Shown: piece by piece, positions 5,730-9,691 of the stretch | How the letters are laid out: every line of letters starts with the position of its first letter | Position numbering within the stretch: the stretch's first letter is position 1 | Origin: Gammaproteobacteria bacterium | GTDB taxonomy: Bacteria > Pseudomonadota > Gammaproteobacteria > Steroidobacterales > Steroidobacteraceae | Reading direction: 5' to 3' | Length of the DNA stretch: 9,691 nucleotides | Assembly: GCA_003162555.1 (NCBI GenBank) | Contig: PMNQ01000091.1 | Location: 1-9,691, forward strand | The notes under the pieces: generated by a model | What the model was told of the DNA's origin: nothing | What the model saw: only the letters and a program-made list of their open reading frames with translations | Databases searched by the model: none | Made by a program: the position numbers and the translations under genes

Positions 5730-6755
5730 ATGACGGCCGTCAATCGCCGTATCGTGCTCGATCATCGTCCCGACGGCATTCCGGGCCCTGAGCATTTTCG
5801 CCGCGACGACCAGCCGCTGCCGGAGCCCGGCGACGGTCAGGTGCTGGTGTGCAATCACTACCTGTCGATCGATCCGGCGCAGCGCGGCTGGATCAGCGCG
5901 GGTATCGGCTACGCCGACCCTGTGACGCCAGGTGCGGTCATGCGCGCGCTTGCGGTCGGCGCCGTCGCCGCCACGCGCAATGCGAAGTACGCGATCGGCG
6001 AGTACCTGTATGGCTGGTTTGGCTGGCAGGATTATTGCGTTGCCGCCGAGCCGCAGGTGATCGCGCGCGTGCAGCCGGAGCAGGGCAGCGTGAGTGCGGG
6101 AGCGGGCCTGTACGGCATTTGTGGTGTCGCGGCTTACCTGGCGCTGACCGAACTGGGCCGGCCGCGTGCAGGCGAAACCGTGCTGGTTTCGACCGCCGCC
6201 GGTGCAGTGGGGAGCGTGGTCGGGCAGATTGCACGGCGGCTCGGTTGTCGCGTCGTCGGTCTCACCGGGAGCGATGAGAAGGTGCGCCAGTGCCTGGCCG
6301 AATTTGGCTACCACGCGGCGCTGAATTACCGCAGTGGTCTCGATGACGCCGCCCTGCGCACGCTCTGTCCCCACGGAGTGGATATTTTCTTCGACAACAC
6401 GGCCGGCGAGATCGCCGATGCGGTCTGGCCGTTCATGAACCTGCGTGGCCGGGTGATACAGTGCGGCACCGCCGCAGTCGGCTCCTGGGATCCGCCGCCC
6501 ACAGCACCGCGGCGCGAGCGCGCGGTGCTGAGCAAACGCCTGCGCCACGAGGGTTTCATCATCTTCGATCACCTCGAGCGCTTTGCGGCGGTGATTGCGC
6601 AGCTGGCGCGCTGGCATCGGGAGGGCACGCTGGTATTTCACGAAGATATTGTGACCGGACTTGAATGTGCGCCTGCTGCGCTGGCGTCAATATTCCGCGG
6701 CGAGAATCGCGGCAAGAAGCTGGTCCACATCAGCGATGGCACGCGCGCCCTATAG
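5730..6755 (+). CDS. NADPH-dependent MDR-superfamily oxidoreductase (CurA / leukotriene B4 dehydrogenase type)
   Basis: 341 residues, a zinc-independent medium-chain dehydrogenase/reductase. Seen: an N-terminal GroES-like half with NHYLSIDPAQRGW (42-54), then a Rossmann half with the nucleotide-binding AAGAVGSVVG at 156-165 and GSDEKV at 180-185, whose Lys fits NADPH 2'-phosphate binding. The FFDNTAG and GRVIQCG motifs of prostaglandin reductase/curcumin reductase (CurA) relatives follow. There are no catalytic zinc cysteines. Such enzymes reduce the alpha,beta double bond of enones or related compounds in the cytoplasm. It starts six bases after the CitE-like stop without a visible Shine-Dalgarno, so it is probably in the same transcript. 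Its TAG is one base from the next ATG. With the preceding two genes it suggests a route handling unsaturated acyl or keto compounds, but a shared substrate is inference. Confidence 0.88.
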   Translation: MTAVNRRIVLDHRPDGIPGPEHFRRDDQPLPEPGDGQVLVCNHYLSIDPAQRGWISAGIGYADPVTPGAVMRALAVGAVAATRNAKYAIGEYLYGWFGWQDYCVAAEPQVIARVQPEQGSVSAGAGLYGICGVAAYLALTELGRPRAGETVLVSTAAGAVGSVVGQIARRLGCRVVGLTGSDEKVRQCLAEFGYHAALNYRSGLDDAALRTLCPHGVDIFFDNTAGEIADAVWPFMNLRGRVIQCGTAAVGSWDPPPTAPRRERAVLSKRLRHEGFIIFDHLERFAAVIAQLARWHREGTLVFHEDIVTGLECAPAALASIFRGENRGKKLVHISDGTRAL

Positions 6756-6756
6756 C

Positions 6757-7512
6757 ATGAAACTCGCGGCCTGCGTCATCACTCGCAACGAAGCTGGGCG
6801 CATTGGCGCCTGCCTCGACTCGCTGCGCTTCTGCGACGAGATCATCCTGGTCGATTCCCATTCCACGGATGCGACCCGCGACATCGCCGTCCTGCTCGGC
6901 GCGCGTGTGATCGAGCGCGACTGGCCAGGTTACCGCTCGCAGAAGCAGTTCGCGACTGACGCGGCCGGGTGCGACTGGGTATTGTCGATTGACGCCGACG
7001 AGGTGGTGACGGTGGCGCTGCGCGCCGAGATTGAAGCACTGCGCGCTGGCGGCTTCGCCGGCGCGCGCGGCTGGAGCATTCCGCGGCTGACGGAATATTT
7101 CGGCCGTTTCCTGCGCCACGGCAATGCCTGGCCCGATCGGCAGATACGCCTGTACGACCGACGCGCTGCGCGCTGGTCGGGTTACGAAGTGCATGAGAAG
7201 ATCGTCGTCGATGGCACGGTCGGTGCGCTCGCCGCGCCGCTCGAGCATTACGCGTATCGCGATCTCGACGATCAGCTCGCGCGGCTGGATCGCTACGCCG
7301 GCCTGATGGCTGCGCAGATGCATGCCGCGGGCCGCCGCGCCGGCCTCGCGCAAGTGCTGTTCAATCCGGCCTGGCGCTTGTTCCGCGGCCTTTTCATCAA
7401 GCTCGGCGTGCTGGATGGCTGGCGCGGCTGGTTGTTTCACATTGCCGAGGCCGGCTACGTGCGGCGCAAATACCTCAGGCTTTGGGCGCTGTCACGCGGC
7501 CTCGGTTCCTGA
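6757..7512 (+). CDS. Family 2 glycosyltransferase, WaaE/KdtX-like (LPS core)
   Basis: 251 residues, a GT-A-fold family 2 glycosyltransferase. Seen: CVITRNEAGRIGACL at 6-20, the nucleotide-sugar region DSHSTDATRDIA at 33-44, QKQFATD at 62-68, the DxD motif in SIDADE (77-82), RHGNAWPDRQIRLYDRR around 120-136 and the VHEKIVVDG motif near 145. These match WaaE/KdtX-type enzymes, which in enterobacteria add a glucose to the LPS inner core heptose on the cytoplasmic face of the inner membrane. A hydrophobic, aromatic stretch near the C-terminus (LGVLDGWRGWLFHIAEAGY) may aid membrane contact; there is no clear transmembrane helix. The ATG at 6757 is chosen because the family begins directly at KLAACVITRNE. 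Upstream in-frame ATGs (6661, 6736) lie inside the reductase gene. It is one base after the reductase stop. Acceptor and donor sugar are not determinable here. Confidence 0.85.
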   Translation: MKLAACVITRNEAGRIGACLDSLRFCDEIILVDSHSTDATRDIAVLLGARVIERDWPGYRSQKQFATDAAGCDWVLSIDADEVVTVALRAEIEALRAGGFAGARGWSIPRLTEYFGRFLRHGNAWPDRQIRLYDRRAARWSGYEVHEKIVVDGTVGALAAPLEHYAYRDLDDQLARLDRYAGLMAAQMHAAGRRAGLAQVLFNPAWRLFRGLFIKLGVLDGWRGWLFHIAEAGYVRRKYLRLWALSRGLGS

Positions 7513-7524
7513 AGCGGAGAGCAG

Positions 7525-8547
7525 ATGGCAAAGGCAAAGACAGTTCCAAAAGTCCGCGGCAAGAAAGCCGGCGGCAAGAAGGTGAATTCGCGCCGGCGCC
7601 TGAAACCGGCGACCAGCGCACGGGGCCTGGCCGGCACGGAGATCGTGCTGCCGCGCGATCACGCCGATTTGGCCGGGCTGGTGCAACTCGTCGACGCCGC
7701 CGGCGGCGCCGTGATCGGCGCCTACCGCGATCCGCTCGGTGGCCGCCCGCTGCTGCTGGCGACGGTGCCGCTGACGGCCGTGCAGCCGACGCCGTTCCAG
7801 CGCGACCTGTCGCCGACGCACACCAAGCGCCTGGCCGAAAAAATCGAGCAGGCCGGCGCATTCCTCGATCCGCTGATCGTGGTGCGTGGGCAGGACGGTT
7901 TGTTGTGGACGCCGAACGGCCGCCACCGGCTCGCAGCCGCGAAGGTGCTGGGGCTGCGGCAGATCACGACGCTGATCTGCCCGGACGAGACGCTCGCGTT
8001 CCGCATCCTGGCGCTCAACACCGAGAAGGCGCACAACCTGAAGGACCGGAGTCTCGAAGTGATCCGCATGGCGCGCAACCTGTCGAAACGCGATCGCACC
8101 GTGCGCGAAACTCAATACCAGGATCAGTTCGAGGCGGCCGAACTGCTGACGCTCGGCATCCTGTATGAGCAGAATCCGCGCTTTGCCGGCGGCGCCTACA
8201 GTTCACTGCTGCGAAAGGTCGATCGCTTCAGCGATCGTACGCTCACCGTTTCGCTGCGCGAGCGCGAGGGCTATGCGGCGCGGCTCGCCGGCATCGACAC
8301 CGAGGTCAAGCGCATCATCACCGCATTGACGGCCCGCGGCTTCAAGTCGCCATACCTGCGCAACTACGTGGTGGCGCGCATCAATCCTGTACGGTTCATC
8401 AAGCAGGCCCGCGGCGCGGCCAAACCCGCGATGCCGATCGGCCAGGCGCTGACGCGCATGATCGCCGCGGCCAAGGGCTTCAAGCTGGAGTCGGTGTCGA
8501 ATGCCGATCTCGCCTGGGTTGCAGTCGGCGCGGGCGCGCAGGACTAG
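7525..8547 (+). CDS. Solitary ParB/Srx-fold (ParB-like nuclease domain) protein
   Basis: 340 residues. The N-terminal 26 residues are very rich in Lys and Arg and probably disordered or nucleic-acid binding. Residues about 80-175 form a ParB N-terminal domain: LTAVQPTPFQRDLS (83-96), IEQAGAFLDPLIVV, then TPNGRHRLAAAKVLG (129-143), the equivalent of ParB's GERRxRA box, and LNTEKAHNLKDRS (164-176) where ParB has ENxQR. The latter two are diverged from the CTP-binding consensus. The C-terminal half (FEAAELLTLGILYEQNPRFAGGAYSSLL, SPYLRNYVVARINPVRF) is shared with a conserved group of stand-alone proteins whose role I do not know. There is no ParA partner, no ParB-type helix-turn-helix that I recognise, and no parS site in the window. 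Own Shine-Dalgarno GGAG at 7516-7519, five bases before the ATG, and 12 bases after the glycosyltransferase. It is probably not the chromosomal segregation ParB. Confidence 0.85.
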   Translation: MAKAKTVPKVRGKKAGGKKVNSRRRLKPATSARGLAGTEIVLPRDHADLAGLVQLVDAAGGAVIGAYRDPLGGRPLLLATVPLTAVQPTPFQRDLSPTHTKRLAEKIEQAGAFLDPLIVVRGQDGLLWTPNGRHRLAAAKVLGLRQITTLICPDETLAFRILALNTEKAHNLKDRSLEVIRMARNLSKRDRTVRETQYQDQFEAAELLTLGILYEQNPRFAGGAYSSLLRKVDRFSDRTLTVSLREREGYAARLAGIDTEVKRIITALTARGFKSPYLRNYVVARINPVRFIKQARGAAKPAMPIGQALTRMIAAAKGFKLESVSNADLAWVAVGAGAQD

Positions 8548-8560
8548 CAGCGAGCGGGCC

Positions 8561-9691
8561 CTAACTTCGGTACAGCTCCGAGGCCGCACGCGCCTCGAGC
8601 CATGCGCGCTCTGCGGGCGCCGTCATGGCCTCAAGGTCGGCAGCGATGGCGCGCGGATCCTCGATCCATTGGCGCAGGCGCGGTCCGCCGTTGATCACAT
8701 CGAAGGCGGAACGCTCGAGCTCGTACTCGTAGGCGAACTCGCGCCACAACGCGCGTTCCGGCTGCAGCGCGCGCTGCGCCTTGAGGATCGCGGCCATCAG
8801 ACGCCAGGGACGGAATTGCGCGTGAGCGTAGTCACCGGCATCGACATGCAGCTGGATGCCGTCGCACAGCTCGCCAGCGTGCTTGTGGAAAGTCGGCTCG
8901 AACCAGCAGACGCGCGGCGTGCAGCCCTTGAGCCACTGCGGCGAAAACTTTTCCACCCAGGCCAAGGTGGCGCGCGCATCGAAGTGCGGCGCGCCGACCA
9001 GTTCCAGCGGCCGCGTGGTGCCGCGTCCTTCGGAAAGCGTCGTGCCCTCGATCATCACCGTGCCCGCATAGCAGCGCACCATTGACAGATTCGGTGCGTT
9101 GGGACTCGGGTTGACCCAGCTGCGCTCATGCAGCGGCCACCCGTAGCCCGGCGCCGCATCCGGCTCCCAGCCCTGCATCTCGACGACCTGCAGTTCGACA
9201 TCGAGGCGCAGCGTGGCGACGAACCAGCGCGCCAGTTCGCCCATCGTCAGGCCATGGCGCATCGGCATGCTGCCGGCGCCAACGAAACTTTCCCAGCCCG
9301 CCTCGAGCAACAGTCCCTCGGCCGGACGTCCGGCCGGGTTCGGGCGATCGAGCACCCACACGGCCTTGCGCTTGCGGGCGCAGGCTTCGAGCAGGTAGCG
9401 GAGCGTGGTGATGAAGGTGTACACGCGGCAGCCGATGTCCTGCAGGTCGATCAGCAGCGTGTCGAAGCTGTCGAGCATCGCATCGGTCGGGCGCCGCACC
9501 GCGCCGTAGAGGCTGTAGACCGGCACGCCGAGCAGCGGGTCGAGGAAGTCGGGCGACTCGATCATGTTGTCCTGCTTGTCGCCGCGCAGTCCATGCTGCG
9601 GACCGAAGGCCGCGCTGAGGCGAAGTTCCGGAAACGCTGCCAGAGCGTCGAGCGAATGGCGCAGGTCTGCTGTGACAGAGGCGGGGTGGGC
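8561..9691 (-). CDS. DUF1343 / NamZ-type exo-beta-N-acetylmuramidase family protein (partial, 5' end missing)
   Basis: 376 residues are visible; the N-terminus runs off the right edge. The frame is open to the last base, so the ATG at 9565 is internal, not the start. Seen: FGPQHGLRGDKQDN just after the cut, GVPVYSLYG, LLIDLQDIGCRVYTF, VWVLDRPNPAGRP, GAGSMPMRHGLTMGEL, SPNAPN, GTTLSEGRGTTRPLE and TFHKHAGELCDGIQLHV. All are hallmarks of DUF1343. Bacillus subtilis NamZ, the characterised member, releases N-acetylmuramic acid from the ends of peptidoglycan fragments, so a role in cell-wall turnover or muropeptide recycling is likely. Whether this copy is exported cannot be told because the signal-peptide region is missing. 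Oddity: the motif reads GPQHG, while NamZ-like proteins as I recall have GPEHG. It is convergent with the ParB-like gene across 13 bases, with no terminator hairpin between them. Confidence 0.88.
   Translation of the reverse strand, partial: AHPASVTADLRHSLDALAAFPELRLSAAFGPQHGLRGDKQDNMIESPDFLDPLLGVPVYSLYGAVRRPTDAMLDSFDTLLIDLQDIGCRVYTFITTLRYLLEACARKRKAVWVLDRPNPAGRPAEGLLLEAGWESFVGAGSMPMRHGLTMGELARWFVATLRLDVELQVVEMQGWEPDAAPGYGWPLHERSWVNPSPNAPNLSMVRCYAGTVMIEGTTLSEGRGTTRPLELVGAPHFDARATLAWVEKFSPQWLKGCTPRVCWFEPTFHKHAGELCDGIQLHVDAGDYAHAQFRPWRLMAAILKAQRALQPERALWREFAYEYELERSAFDVINGGPRLRQWIEDPRAIAADLEAMTAPAERAWLEARAASELYRS

Noticed and set aside
5130..6641. Long minus-strand open frame (503 codons) across the CitE-like and reductase genes
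   Set aside because: The product is Arg-rich with no motif I know and spans two clear genes on the other strand; it is a shadow.
7433..7448. Possible parS site for the ParB-like gene (TGTTTCAC half-site)
   Set aside because: Only the left half of TGTTTCACGTGAAACA is present; the right half does not match, and it lies in glycosyltransferase codons for Leu-Phe-His-Ile.
1..9691. tRNA, rRNA, CRISPR, insertion sequence or attachment site
   Set aside because: I saw no cloverleaf, no regularly spaced repeats, no transposase or integrase motifs, and no flanking direct repeats by eye; a dedicated scan could still find a small RNA.

Overview
The window is GC-rich, gene-dense DNA with the codon bias and gene content of a Gram-negative proteobacterium. 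A gammaproteobacterium near Xanthomonadales/Nevskiales is my best guess, from the style of the proteins (fused CysN/C, a WaaE-like LPS-core glycosyltransferase, the NamZ/DUF1343 subtype). That placement is inference, not something a marker gene here proves. I see no tRNA, rRNA, CRISPR array, insertion sequence or phage gene. All intergenic gaps are under 100 bases.

Left part (1-3803, minus strand): an assimilatory sulfate operon read right to left, cysH > cysD > cysNC > cysQ-like. Every junction overlaps by 1 to 4 bases. CysD and CysN make APS from sulfate and ATP; the fused CysC domain phosphorylates APS to PAPS; CysH, of the [4Fe-4S] APS-reductase type, makes sulfite; the CysQ-like phosphatase (cut by the left edge) would remove PAP. 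The start of cysH sits in the most structured DNA of the window: a 16-bp near-palindrome over a possible extended -10 element, which is also one arm of a larger inverted repeat ending exactly on the cysH ATG. Upstream on the same strand (3877-4278) is a small GFA-family zinc-site protein.

Centre (4375-8547, plus strand): a divergent run of five genes. A MaoC-fold hydratase-like protein and a CitE-like CoA-ester lyase overlap by 4 bases, followed 6 bases later by a zinc-free NADPH-dependent reductase of the MDR superfamily, 1 base later by a WaaE/KdtX-like family 2 glycosyltransferase, and 12 bases later by a solitary ParB-like nuclease-fold protein with its own ribosome binding site. The first three look like a CoA-ester/enoyl-type module. 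The last two are functionally unrelated but tightly packed behind it.

Right part (8561-9691, minus strand): the C-terminal 376 residues of a DUF1343/NamZ-type protein (exo-N-acetylmuramidase family), convergent with the ParB-like gene across a 13-base gap and cut by the right edge.

I did not find a clear, previously undescribed multi-gene system. The points most worth checking are the structured cysH start region, the orphan ParB-like gene, the substituted catalytic positions in the MaoC-like protein and CysH, and the unassigned substrate of the MaoC/CitE/reductase module.
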